This document shows, one piece after another, positions 7,326 through 15,425 of a DNA stretch of 18,847 nt (its first letter is position 1; each line of letters begins with the position of its first letter). A program made the translations under genes and the position numbers. The DNA lies in the NCBI GenBank assembly GCA_039714155.1, contig JBDLJX010000051.1, positions 1 to 18,847 on the forward strand, written 5' to 3'. This stretch comes from SZUA-186 sp039714155 (GTDB taxonomy: Bacteria > Pseudomonadota > Gammaproteobacteria > UBA9214). Under the pieces are notes generated by a model. It saw nothing but the letters and a program-made list of their open reading frames with translations. It was not told where the DNA came from and did not search any database.

Positions 7326-8170
7326 TGCGCCGGCTGGTGTGTGTATGGCTAACCGGTTTTGCCAGCATCTCCATGGCCGAGGTACCCGTACCCGAAGGCA
7401 CCTTTGAAAACAGTGCCTGCCTGGAGTGCCATCAACAGCAAAGTGCTGAACTGGTTGCTGCATGGCAGCAGAGTGTGCATGCGGCAACGGAGACGCTGGC
7501 CAGTTGTGTGGACTGTCACGGCAAGTCACACGGCAAGGCTGCAGCGCGTGCCCGTCGGGACGGGACATGCGTAGATTGTCATGGTGGGGCAGACAGTCCG
7601 GTCAACCACAGCTACACCACTTCAAAACACGGCATCCTGGTGCGCCTGGAGCAGGATGAATGGGACTGGAACCGCCCGCTTGAACAGGCGAACTACCGTG
7701 CACCCGGTTGTGCCTACTGTCACATGCACAAGGGCAATCACAACGTCAGCGCAGGTGTGCGTATATGGAACGCCATGGATGGGATCGATACGGCTGAACG
7801 TGAACGGGTACAGGGTGCCATGCGTGCCGTTTGCCAGGAGTGTCATTCACCCCGTTATATCACCCGCCTGTTCGATAACGGTGAACGTATGCTGGATATC
7901 GGACGTATGAAAGTGCATGAGGCGGCTGCAGTGATTGAACAGGCAGCGGGTGAATTCACCGGGGCAGAACTGGTGGCTGCCCGGGAATACTTCGTGAGGA
8001 TGCAGTCGCTGCATCTGAAAAATGTCTATCTTGGTATCGGGCACCAGTCGCCTGATTACCAGTGGTGGCACGGCCAGCCGGCACTGGACGGAGACCTGCT
8101 GCGTATCAAGGGTGCGGTGGGTGAGTTGCACCGACTACCGGCCAGGGGCAACAGCAAGGACGGGGAGTGA
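7325..8170 (+). CDS. Pentaheme c-type cytochrome, shortened relative of the octaheme protein
   Basis: The 281-residue product has a signal-like N-terminus (about 1-18, ending SMA) and five CXXCH sites starting at residues 32, 61, 82, 129 and 170. The central segment CVDCHGG, YTTSKHG, EWDWNRPLEQANY and CAYCHMHKGNHNV (82-141) closely parallels the octaheme segment CITCHSG, YYASAHG, EWDWSKPLRKGNY and CAYCHMDDGKHQV (200-259). It therefore looks like an HAO-family derivative missing three haem sites. The C-terminal part (185-245) is helical like the octaheme's. Its start overlaps the octaheme stop by one base and its end overlaps the next gene by 4. I infer a periplasmic electron-transfer partner or pseudo-subunit of the octaheme enzyme. 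It is not a frameshifted fragment: the frame is intact with its own signal and start. Confidence 0.85.
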   Translation: MRRLVCVWLTGFASISMAEVPVPEGTFENSACLECHQQQSAELVAAWQQSVHAATETLASCVDCHGKSHGKAAARARRDGTCVDCHGGADSPVNHSYTTSKHGILVRLEQDEWDWNRPLEQANYRAPGCAYCHMHKGNHNVSAGVRIWNAMDGIDTAERERVQGAMRAVCQECHSPRYITRLFDNGERMLDIGRMKVHEAAAVIEQAAGEFTGAELVAAREYFVRMQSLHLKNVYLGIGHQSPDYQWWHGQPALDGDLLRIKGAVGELHRLPARGNSKDGE

Positions 8171-9369
8171 GCGTGACTCGAAAAGCCATCCTGCTGCTGG
8201 TCCTGTTGCTTGCCCTGTTTCTGGCCTGGCGTTTCATCCGGCCGTTGAATATTTTTATTGTCACGGAAGCCTTTGAGCGGCCAGAGGACACTTCCATCAT
8301 TCCGGAATCCCTTGCTGGCCTGGGGGCCAGGGAATGCGCCGCCTGTCACCAGGAATTCTATGAGGAATGGCGCACCACGATTCACAGCCAGGCATGGACC
8401 GATCCCTACTTCCAGACCGACTGGCAGTTCGACGGTTCCCAGCATGTATGCCGCAACTGTCATACACCACTGGACCGGCAACAGCCCCATTTAATCCTTG
8501 GCTTTCGCGACAAGGATAAATGGGACCCCATCATGGAACCCAACCCGGACTTTGATCCCGACTTACAGCATGAGGGCGTAACCTGCACGGCCTGCCATTT
8601 ACGTGAAGGCAGGATTGTCGGTGTTCAGGGTATCCAGGACAGCCCGCATCCTGTGCAGCAACTGGATGATCCCAATGAAGTGTGCGTGCGCTGTCACGTG
8701 GTGGAAGGCGACCGCTGGGATACCTTCTTCCGCTTCCCGCCCTGTGGCACGGTGGCCGAGATCCAGTCCAGCGCTGTGACCGGCAAGACGGGTGAACTGG
8801 TTTTGCAGGACACCGGTTCGCTGGGTTGCGTGCAGTGTCACATGCCACTGGTCGAGCGGCCGCTGGTGGAGGGTGGCAAGGTACGCCCGGCACGACGGCA
8901 CTTGTGGCGTGGTGGCCATGACCCGGCGATGGTGAAGCAGGGTCTGGAAGTTCTGTTTACGGAAACCGGGAAACAAACAGGTAGCGAGCAAAAATTTACA
9001 CTGACGATTACCAATGTCGGTGCAGCACATTATCTGCCTACTGGTACACCTGACCGTTTTCTGAGCGTCGATCTGCGGTTGCTGGATCGTGAGGGCAAGG
9101 TATTGAAGGAACAAAGCCACAGCATCAGGCGTACCGTCATGTGGCGACCCTTCATTGTCGATCTATGGGATACGCGACTGCCGCGTTGGCAGCCGCGCAA
9201 CTACGAGTTGTCTGTTCCTGCAAACAGCAAACAGAAACCGGCAGCCGTTGAGGCAGTCGTGCGTTACCACCTGCTGGATGAAAGCCGGCGCAAGCGAATC
9301 GGTTATGAGAACGAGGCCCCGATTGCCTACGAAGTATTCCGGCAGAAAATCTCCCTGTATGCGGGCTGA
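8167..9369 (+). CDS. Membrane-anchored pentaheme cytochrome c, cytochrome c554-like
   Basis: The 400-residue product starts at GTG 8167, overlapping the previous stop (GTGA). One N-terminal membrane span (about 7-24) anchors a periplasmic part with five CXXCH sites starting at residues 57, 95, 140, 173 and 221. The pattern (CAACHQEFYEEW, a histidine-containing helix, then CXXCH pairs) fits the cytochrome c554/multiheme family. The last 150 residues hold no haem site and look beta-rich, with TITNVGAAHYLPTGTPDRF (274-292), a module seen in other multiheme proteins. In nitrifiers c554 accepts electrons from HAO. Here, next to an HAO-like octaheme protein, it could pass electrons either way. Its N-terminal span resembles the short truncated frame at 15415-15552. 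Confidence 0.85.
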   Translation: MSVTRKAILLLVLLLALFLAWRFIRPLNIFIVTEAFERPEDTSIIPESLAGLGARECAACHQEFYEEWRTTIHSQAWTDPYFQTDWQFDGSQHVCRNCHTPLDRQQPHLILGFRDKDKWDPIMEPNPDFDPDLQHEGVTCTACHLREGRIVGVQGIQDSPHPVQQLDDPNEVCVRCHVVEGDRWDTFFRFPPCGTVAEIQSSAVTGKTGELVLQDTGSLGCVQCHMPLVERPLVEGGKVRPARRHLWRGGHDPAMVKQGLEVLFTETGKQTGSEQKFTLTITNVGAAHYLPTGTPDRFLSVDLRLLDREGKVLKEQSHSIRRTVMWRPFIVDLWDTRLPRWQPRNYELSVPANSKQKPAAVEAVVRYHLLDESRRKRIGYENEAPIAYEVFRQKISLYAG

Positions 9370-9372
9370 ATC

Positions 9373-9378
9373 AGGAGG
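9373..9378 (+). promoter_or_regulatory. Ribosome binding site deciding the flavoprotein start
   Basis: AGGAGG lies only 2 bases before the first in-frame ATG (9381) but 8 bases before the second (9387). The spacing favours 9387 as the translation start. Confidence 0.7.
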
Positions 9379-9386
9379 GTATGAAA

Positions 9387-10799
9387 ATGAAAGCACGTGA
9401 TCTGGTGATTATTGGTGGCGGCGCCGGTGGACTGGTCGTGGCCAGCGTAGCGGCACAACTCGGACTGAAAGTTACCTTGATCGAAAAGGCGGCGAAACTC
9501 GGTGGCGACTGCCTGCATTATGGGTGCGTACCCAGTAAAACCCTCATCCATGCCGCCCGGGTGGCCTCACTCATGCGCCGCGGCCCGGAATTCGGTTTGC
9601 CGGCCTGTGAGCCGGAGGTGGATCTGGGCAAGGTCACCGATCACGTGCAGGCCGTGATTGACCGTATCCAGATACACGATGACCCGGAACGCTTCCGGGG
9701 GTATGGCTGTGAAGTCATCTTCGGTGCGGCAACATTTATTGACTCCCGCAATGTTCAGATCAACGACCAGGTGGTTCGGGGGCGCCGGTTTGTGATCGCA
9801 ACCGGTTCACAGCCCTCGATACCACCGATCGAGGGTCTGCAAGAAGCGGGCTATCTGACCAACGAAGACCTGTTTTCTCTGCGTGACCTGCCGGCCCGGC
9901 TGGTGGTGCTGGGTGGTGGACCCGTTGGACTGGAGATGGCGCAGGCCTTTGCACGCCTTGGCAGCGACGTGACGGTGGTGGAGCGATTGCCGCACCTGTT
10001 GCCGCAGGAAGATCCCGAGGTGGCCGATGCCCTGCAGACACAGCTTGAGTCGGAAGGAATGTTCATTCATACCTCGACGACCGTGGAGCGGGTATCCCGC
10101 GATGGCGATAAAACGCAAGTTGGGTGCAGTGGCGGACTGACACTTGCAACCGATGCGTTGCTGGTTGCTGTCGGTCGACGGCCAGTCGTCGATGGCCTGG
10201 GTCTGGACGCTGCCGGTGTCGCGCATGATGCGAAGGGCATCCAGGTGGATCGGCGTCAACGTACCTCACAAAAACATATCTTTGCCTGCGGCGATGTGTG
10301 CGGGCCGTATCCGCTGACGCACATGGCGGAATACCAGGCCGGCATCGTCATCAGTAACGCGATCTTCCGTGTGCCGAAGAAAACCGATTACCGGGTGGTC
10401 CCGTGGGTGACCTACACCGACCCGGAACTGGCGCGGGTGGGGCTGACGGAACAGCAATCGCGTGACAAGGGCATTGAACCTGTGGTGCTGCGTTTTCCCT
10501 TTAAGGATATCGACCGTGCGATTACGGACAGGGAGACATCCGGCTTGACCAAGCTGGTGGTGCACAAGGGCAAGATTCTCGGCGCGTCGATCCTGGGGCC
10601 CCATGCCGGGGAATTGATCCATGAAATTGCACTGGCGATGAAGACCGGTGCAACTATCGGTGACATCTCTGCCACTATTCATGCCTACCCGACACTGGCC
10701 CAGGTCCACCGACGCACCGTGAATACCTGGTATGGCCAGAAACTGTTCAGCCCGGGAACCCGGCGGCTGGTCAAGTGGATCAATCGTCTGCTGCCGTGA
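9387..10799 (+). CDS. Mercuric-reductase/lipoamide-dehydrogenase-like FAD oxidoreductase with altered C-terminal active site
   Basis: The 470-residue flavoprotein has an N-terminal FAD site VIIGGGAGG (about 7-15), the redox-disulfide motif GGDCLHYGCVPSK (Cys42 and Cys47), the NAD(P) site VVLGGGPVGLEMA (about 172-184) and the second FAD motif FACGDVCG (about 293-300). It belongs to the class I pyridine nucleotide-disulfide oxidoreductases. It has no N-terminal heavy-metal domain and no C-terminal cysteine pair, so it is not a classical MerA. Lipoamide dehydrogenase and glutathione reductase use a His-Glu pair near the C-terminus. Here the matching segment is HAYPTLAQ, with Tyr in the His position and Gln in the Glu position, so ordinary disulfide reduction is doubtful. 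It is the last gene of the operon, 17 bases after the cytochrome gene. Coupling with TVP38-type proteins is a recurrent theme for this group as I recall it. Confidence 0.87.
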   Translation: MKARDLVIIGGGAGGLVVASVAAQLGLKVTLIEKAAKLGGDCLHYGCVPSKTLIHAARVASLMRRGPEFGLPACEPEVDLGKVTDHVQAVIDRIQIHDDPERFRGYGCEVIFGAATFIDSRNVQINDQVVRGRRFVIATGSQPSIPPIEGLQEAGYLTNEDLFSLRDLPARLVVLGGGPVGLEMAQAFARLGSDVTVVERLPHLLPQEDPEVADALQTQLESEGMFIHTSTTVERVSRDGDKTQVGCSGGLTLATDALLVAVGRRPVVDGLGLDAAGVAHDAKGIQVDRRQRTSQKHIFACGDVCGPYPLTHMAEYQAGIVISNAIFRVPKKTDYRVVPWVTYTDPELARVGLTEQQSRDKGIEPVVLRFPFKDIDRAITDRETSGLTKLVVHKGKILGASILGPHAGELIHEIALAMKTGATIGDISATIHAYPTLAQVHRRTVNTWYGQKLFSPGTRRLVKWINRLLP

Positions 10800-10836
10800 C
10801 GTGAATTTAATACCAATTATCTTGATTTATTGACGG

Positions 10837-10898
10837 AGAGGAGTGCTTGTGATGGTTCGTATTTTTCATATTTGGATTCAACACCTAAGTGCTCCTCT
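10837..10898 (+). terminator. Long-loop hairpin after the redox operon, possible terminator
   Basis: AGAGGAGTGCTT (10837-10848) can pair along all 12 positions with AAGTGCTCCTCT (10887-10898) if two G-T wobbles are allowed. A 38-base AT-rich loop separates the arms and two further T follow. It lies 38 bases after the flavoprotein stop, where the long operon should end. The loop is long and the T-tract poor, so an attenuator-type or unrelated structure is equally possible. Apart from this, the 242-base gap 10800-11041 shows no convincing gene. Confidence 0.3.
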
Positions 10899-11028
10899 TT
10901 CCTGGCGGTTAGAGAAGGCACCGATGCTGCGGCGCCTCGCACTCCCTGGCTGCTCTGTCAGGGTTGCGCTTCGCGGTTGAATTCCAGGCTTCATTACCCC
11001 CGCATGGATTTCCTATGCACAGCCACAC

Positions 11029-11035
11029 AGGAGGT
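11029..11035 (+). promoter_or_regulatory. Strong ribosome binding site for the RND exporter gene
   Basis: AGGAGGT ends 6 bases before ATG 11042. This decides the start against in-frame candidates further upstream such as 10964, whose extra residues lack membrane or signal character. Confidence 0.8.
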
Positions 11036-11041
11036 CAGGCA

Positions 11042-13360
11042 ATGCTCAAGCGACTGATTTGGCTTTCAATGGATTACCCGCGCACCACGCTGCTGCTGGT
11101 GCTGCTGGCCACACTGGTTTTCGGCTTTCAGTTTCCAAAAGTTCATATCGATACCGACCCGGAGAATATGCTGCCGGCAGATCAGGTTGACCGGGTGCTC
11201 TATAATCAGGCCAAGCGTGACTTTGGCATCCATGATCTGGTCGTGCTTGGGATCACTGACGAGGCTGGGGCGTTCCGGCCGGAGACCTTGGCCAAGGTGT
11301 CGCGCATCATCGACGGCATCCTGCAGATCCCCGGTGTCATCACGGAGGATGTGATCAGCCTGACCACGACCGACGATGTGCGCCCCAGGGCGGGGCTGCT
11401 CGAGGTCCGGCGCCTCATGGAGGAGATCCCCACCGATACCGCACAGGCCGAGGCCATTCGCGCGGTGATCGCGGACAATCCGCTGCTGACCAACAACCTG
11501 GCGTCCCGGGACGGCACGGCGCTCGCGATCTACATACCGATCCAGAGCAAGGACCAGGCCCACGAAATCGGCGAGACGATTGCTGAATTGGTAGAGGCTG
11601 AACTAGGACCCGGCCAGGCCTACCATCTGGCGGGACTGCCGGTTGCCGAGGACACCTTCGGCACGGAGATGTTCGTGCAGATGGGCATTCTCGCGCCGGC
11701 CTGCGGCATGATGATCTTCCTGCTGCTGTGGGGTCTGTTCCGCAAGCTGACCTTCATCCTGCCGGTCATGGCCGTCTCCATGTTCGCCGTGGCCTGGGCC
11801 ATGGGGTTGTTGATCGGACTCGGCAACACCGTGCATATCATGTCCAGCATGATCCCGGTGTTCATCATGCCCATCGCGGTGCTGGATTCGGTGCATATCC
11901 TGAGCGATTTCTATGACCGCTATCCACGCGTGGGTGACCGGCGCAAGACCTTGCGCCAGAGCATCGATGCCCTCTATACGCCCATGCTGTTCACCTCCCT
12001 CACCTCCATGGCGGGCTTCGCCTCCCTGATGCTGGCCGACATCCCGCCGGTGCAGGTGTTCGGCGGCTTTATGGCCTTTGGCATCCTGGCCGCCTTCCTG
12101 CTCACCATTACCTTCATCCCGGCATCGGTCATGCTTATGCGCGAGGAGCGCCTGCAGGCCGCGTTCGGGCAGCTCGACGAAGCCGGCGGCTGGTTGGGGC
12201 GCGTACTACCGCGTTTTGGATCGGCTGCCTTCCGGCGCGCCATCCCGATTGCACTGGCGGCGGTGGCATTGCTCGGCGTTGGTATCTATGGCGTCTCTCA
12301 TACCGTGGTCAACGACAACCCGGTCGAATGGTTTTCGGAGGGCCACCAGCTGCGCATCGCGGACCGGGAGATGAACCGCCTGTTCGGCGGCACCTACATG
12401 GCCTACCTGGTGGTGGAAGGAGAAGAGACCGGGGACATCAAACGCCCCGAAGTGCTGCACTATCTGGCTCGGCTCCAGCGCCTGCTGGAACAGGACCCGG
12501 TGGTGGGCAAGACCTCGTCGCTGGCAGATATCGTCGGCCAGGTGGGTTATGTCCTTCATGACGGGGATCCCGATCAGCGACGGGTGCCGGACAACCGCGA
12601 AGAGCTGGCCCAGTATCTGTTCCTCTACCAAATGTCGGGCGATGCCGTCAATCTCGACAACTTTGTCGACTACGACTATCGCCTGGCCAACATCTGGCTG
12701 CAGATGCGCCGGGGCCAGAACCGTGACATGGCCCGGGTAGTCGACAGTGTGAGTGAATTCATGGCGGCAGAGCCGCCGCCCGCCGGGATCGAGGTACACT
12801 GGTCCGGCCTGACATACATCAACAAGGTGTGGCAGGACGAGATGGTGTGGGGAATGATGAAGGCGGTCATGGCCGGTTTCGCCGTGGTGCTGGCCATGAT
12901 GGCGCTGCTGCTGCGCTCGGTCACCCTGGGGCTGCTCTCCATGCTGCCCCTGACCTTCGCAATCACCCTCTCCTATGGCCTTGCCGCCCTGGTGGGCAAG
13001 GAATACGACATGCCCCTGGCAGTCTGTTCGACGCTGACCCTGGGCCTGTCCATCGACTTCGCCATCCACTTCGTGCAGCGCTTTAGGATTTATTTGCGGG
13101 AGTCAAACGGCGATCTGAGTAGCGCCAACCGGATCATGTTCGGTGAACCGGCGCGGGCCATCGCCCGCAATGCCCTGGTGGTGGCGGTGGCCTTCCTGCC
13201 CTTGGTGCTCTCGCCGCTCGGTCCCTACAAGACTGTGGGAACTTTCTTCGCTCTGTTGATGAGTTTCACCGCCTTGACCACCCTGGCCCTGTTGCCCGGA
13301 CTGCTCAAAATCACCAGCGGCCGCCTGTGGCAGACAGGCGCCTCGGCTTCATCGAGATGA
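11042..13360 (+). CDS. RND superfamily exporter, MMPL-type
   Basis: The 772-residue protein has the duplicated layout of MMPL/HpnN-type RND proteins: a first membrane span (about 12-31), a periplasmic domain (35-210) and five clustered spans (about 212-370). The second half repeats this, with a span near 405-425, a periplasmic domain (430-605) and final spans (about 610-765). Signature segments are VLDSVHILSDFYDRY near residue 279 and LGLSIDFAIHFVQRF near 665, the usual positions of the proton-relay and His-containing helices. Such proteins export or move lipids and other hydrophobic compounds by proton motive force. The next two genes encode a periplasmic LolA-like protein and an outer-membrane barrel, so a trans-envelope route is likely. 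The substrate is unknown. GC-rich codon use is stronger here than in the genes after 17100. Confidence 0.9.
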   Translation: MLKRLIWLSMDYPRTTLLLVLLATLVFGFQFPKVHIDTDPENMLPADQVDRVLYNQAKRDFGIHDLVVLGITDEAGAFRPETLAKVSRIIDGILQIPGVITEDVISLTTTDDVRPRAGLLEVRRLMEEIPTDTAQAEAIRAVIADNPLLTNNLASRDGTALAIYIPIQSKDQAHEIGETIAELVEAELGPGQAYHLAGLPVAEDTFGTEMFVQMGILAPACGMMIFLLLWGLFRKLTFILPVMAVSMFAVAWAMGLLIGLGNTVHIMSSMIPVFIMPIAVLDSVHILSDFYDRYPRVGDRRKTLRQSIDALYTPMLFTSLTSMAGFASLMLADIPPVQVFGGFMAFGILAAFLLTITFIPASVMLMREERLQAAFGQLDEAGGWLGRVLPRFGSAAFRRAIPIALAAVALLGVGIYGVSHTVVNDNPVEWFSEGHQLRIADREMNRLFGGTYMAYLVVEGEETGDIKRPEVLHYLARLQRLLEQDPVVGKTSSLADIVGQVGYVLHDGDPDQRRVPDNREELAQYLFLYQMSGDAVNLDNFVDYDYRLANIWLQMRRGQNRDMARVVDSVSEFMAAEPPPAGIEVHWSGLTYINKVWQDEMVWGMMKAVMAGFAVVLAMMALLLRSVTLGLLSMLPLTFAITLSYGLAALVGKEYDMPLAVCSTLTLGLSIDFAIHFVQRFRIYLRESNGDLSSANRIMFGEPARAIARNALVVAVAFLPLVLSPLGPYKTVGTFFALLMSFTALTTLALLPGLLKITSGRLWQTGASASSR

Positions 13361-13371
13361 AGAGGATGGTA

Positions 13372-14196
13372 ATGAAACGCTTCAGAAATTATCGCATGCC
13401 ACTGACTACCGGCCTGGCGCTGGCGGTTTTCTGGTGCAGTCTCCCGGCCTTGTCGCAGGCCGCAGAGGAACCCGCAGTGGAGGAGATCGTCCGGCGCTCT
13501 TTGGAGACTTTCTATTACGCCGGCGAAGACCAGCGCGCCCGGATCTCCATGCGCCTGGTCAACCCCCAGGGCAAGGAGCGGAGGCGCGAGATGACCCTGC
13601 TGCGCAAAAATCTGGGCACCGGCAGGGAGCAGCGCTACTACATCTACTTCCACGCACCCGCGGATGTTAAGGGAACCGTGTTCATGGTCTGGAAGTACCC
13701 CGCCAGGGAGGACGACCGCTGGATCTTCATTCCGGCTATCAAGCTGGTGCGGCGCATCGCCGCCGACGACAAGCGCTCCTCCTTCGCGGGCTCGGACTTC
13801 ACCTACGAGGACGTTTCCGGCCGCGAGGTGGGCGACGAGACTCATAGCCTGCTGGGCAAAAGTACATTGGACGGCCGCCCGGTTTACCGCATCGAGAGCC
13901 ACCCCAAGGCCAAGGTAGGCTATGCGCGCCGCCTCTCCTGGATCGACCGGGAGCGGAGCCTGCCCCTCAAAGAGGAGTACTATGATGCCCGCGGTGAGCT
14001 GATGCGTATTTTCACCGCCGATGAGGTGAAACAGGTGGACGGACATTGGACAGTGGTCCGGCGCAGCATGCGAAACGAGCTAAGTGGCCACCACACCGAA
14101 GTGGTGTTCAAGGAGGTCGAGTACGATGTCGGAGTTTCCGACGATCTGTTCAGTGAGCGATATCTGCGCCGTCCGCCAGGGCGTTGGGTACGGTGA
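13372..14196 (+). CDS. Periplasmic LolA-like outer-membrane lipoprotein-sorting family protein
   Basis: The 274-residue precursor has a signal peptide (about 1-30, cleavage near LSQA/AEE). The mature part resembles the LolA-like family often encoded beside MMPL exporters. Visible elements are an N-terminal helix, paired strands such as ARISMRLVNPQG, KGTVFMVWKYP, DRWIFIPAIKLVRRI and the motif GSDFTYEDVSGRE (near 142-154). These proteins have an incomplete beta-barrel with a hydrophobic cavity, suiting them to shuttle a lipid-like cargo from exporter to outer membrane. I chose ATG 13372, with AGAGGA about 5 bases upstream, over starts at 13357/13366 or inside the exporter gene. It lies 11 bases after the exporter stop and overlaps the barrel gene by 4. 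A divergent relative starts at 18274. Confidence 0.85.
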   Translation: MKRFRNYRMPLTTGLALAVFWCSLPALSQAAEEPAVEEIVRRSLETFYYAGEDQRARISMRLVNPQGKERRREMTLLRKNLGTGREQRYYIYFHAPADVKGTVFMVWKYPAREDDRWIFIPAIKLVRRIAADDKRSSFAGSDFTYEDVSGREVGDETHSLLGKSTLDGRPVYRIESHPKAKVGYARRLSWIDRERSLPLKEEYYDARGELMRIFTADEVKQVDGHWTVVRRSMRNELSGHHTEVVFKEVEYDVGVSDDLFSERYLRRPPGRWVR

Positions 14197-15425
14197 AACG
14201 CCTTCCGCTCCTGATTCTGATGATATCGGGTGTGTTTGCTGGCGCAGTCAACGTGAATGCGGCAGAATTCGATTTTGGAGGTTTTTTACAGCTCCACGCG
14301 GCGGCCCGAACGAGCCATGTAGACTGCCCGCCCGAAACCGAGTGCACAGTGCCGTTCAACGAGCAGCGCCTGCGGCTAAATGCGGAGGGCAGTGGCTTTG
14401 AAGGTGCGGCGGGCTTCGTAGGCAAGCTGGAACTGGTGCATGATTCCGCCCTGGATGATACGGATGCGGACATGCGGGAGCTGTACGCCGACTACAACTC
14501 GGACCGATATACGGCGCGCGCAGGGCGCCAGATCATGACCTGGGGCGTGGGCGATCTGCTTTTCATCAACGACCGTTTCTCGAAGAACTGGGTTGCCTTC
14601 TTCAGCGGTCTGCCGCTGGAATACCTGAAGCGCGGCAGCGATTCGGTCAAGATTAACGCGTTTCCAGCCTTTGCGGACGTGGAGGTAATACTGGCCCGGT
14701 TCCGCAAGGACAAGCTGCCCGATGACCGGCAATTCGTCATAGAGAGTCCAATTTCGCCCTCGCTGCCCCGAAACATTGACGATCCATCAGATCCCGAGAT
14801 CAACCTGCGGCTGTCCCGATATCTGGGAAACTGGGATGCGGCCGCCTATTTCTCTCGCACCCATTTCCGGGCACCTGCATTGAGGGTGGTGGGGGAAAAC
14901 GTCGCGGGTGAGTTCCCCCGTCTCGATACCTACGGGGCCAGCCTCTCAGGGCCGTTCCGGAACGGTGTGCTCAACCTCGAAGCAGGCTATTATGACTCCC
15001 GCGAGGACCGCGACGGTACGGACCCCAGCATCGAAAACAGCCAGACGCGATTCCTCGTGGGCTACAGCCGGCAGGTCGCGGAGGACACCACCCTCGGTGT
15101 ACAGGGTTTCGCCCGGTGGATGCATGACTATGATGACTACAAGCGGACACTGCCTCCCGGGTTCCCGAAACGCGACCGGCTCCGCACAGTGGCAACCCTG
15201 CGCTTCACCCAGTTCTATCTGCATCAGACGCTGAAGTTCAATGTTTTTGCTTTCTGGGGCCTGAGCGAGGGTGACGGCTATATCATCCCCTCGGTGAAAT
15301 ATTTTTTCAGCGACTCACTGTGGGGCGAAGCAGGAGCGAACCTGTTTCTGGGCGACGGCAAAGGTCAGTTCGGCGCTCTCGGGGAGAATGACAATGTTTA
15401 TCTTACGTTGCGTTATGCCTTCTAA
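14193..15425 (+). CDS. Outer-membrane beta-barrel protein (DUF1302-like porin)
   Basis: The 410-residue precursor begins at GTG 14193 overlapping the previous stop (GTGA); a TTG at 14184 is a less likely alternative. A signal peptide (about 1-23, ending VNA) is followed by alternating amphipathic strands through the whole chain: FDFGGFLQLHAAAR, DRYTARAGRQIMTWG, LNLEAGYYDS and LTLRYAF. The terminal phenylalanine is the usual BAM recognition signal of outer-membrane proteins. The GRQIMTWG segment and gene neighbourhood match the DUF1302-type barrels found with MMPL and LolA-like genes. I infer it is the outer-membrane exit or receiver for material moved by the RND protein; direct transport evidence is absent. 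Confidence 0.82.
   Translation: MKRLPLLILMISGVFAGAVNVNAAEFDFGGFLQLHAAARTSHVDCPPETECTVPFNEQRLRLNAEGSGFEGAAGFVGKLELVHDSALDDTDADMRELYADYNSDRYTARAGRQIMTWGVGDLLFINDRFSKNWVAFFSGLPLEYLKRGSDSVKINAFPAFADVEVILARFRKDKLPDDRQFVIESPISPSLPRNIDDPSDPEINLRLSRYLGNWDAAAYFSRTHFRAPALRVVGENVAGEFPRLDTYGASLSGPFRNGVLNLEAGYYDSREDRDGTDPSIENSQTRFLVGYSRQVAEDTTLGVQGFARWMHDYDDYKRTLPPGFPKRDRLRTVATLRFTQFYLHQTLKFNVFAFWGLSEGDGYIIPSVKYFFSDSLWGEAGANLFLGDGKGQFGALGENDNVYLTLRYAF

Noticed and set aside
5958..9369. Ammonia-oxidiser hydroxylamine oxidation cluster (haoAB-cycAB)
   Set aside because: No haoB or cM552 gene, the partner is a NapH-GltD fusion, and the key Asp of the octahaem protein is replaced; only family resemblance can be claimed.
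9387..10799. Classical mercuric reductase (merA)
   Set aside because: The N-terminal metal-binding domain, the C-terminal cysteine pair and other mer genes are absent.
10830..11057. 75-codon rightward open frame before the RND gene
   Set aside because: No ribosome site, TTG start, no recognisable protein character, and it overlaps the strong ribosome site and start at 11042.
12206..13069. 287-codon leftward open frame
   Set aside because: It is opposite the RND exporter gene; its His/Gln-rich product is the usual antisense artefact of GC-rich coding sequence.
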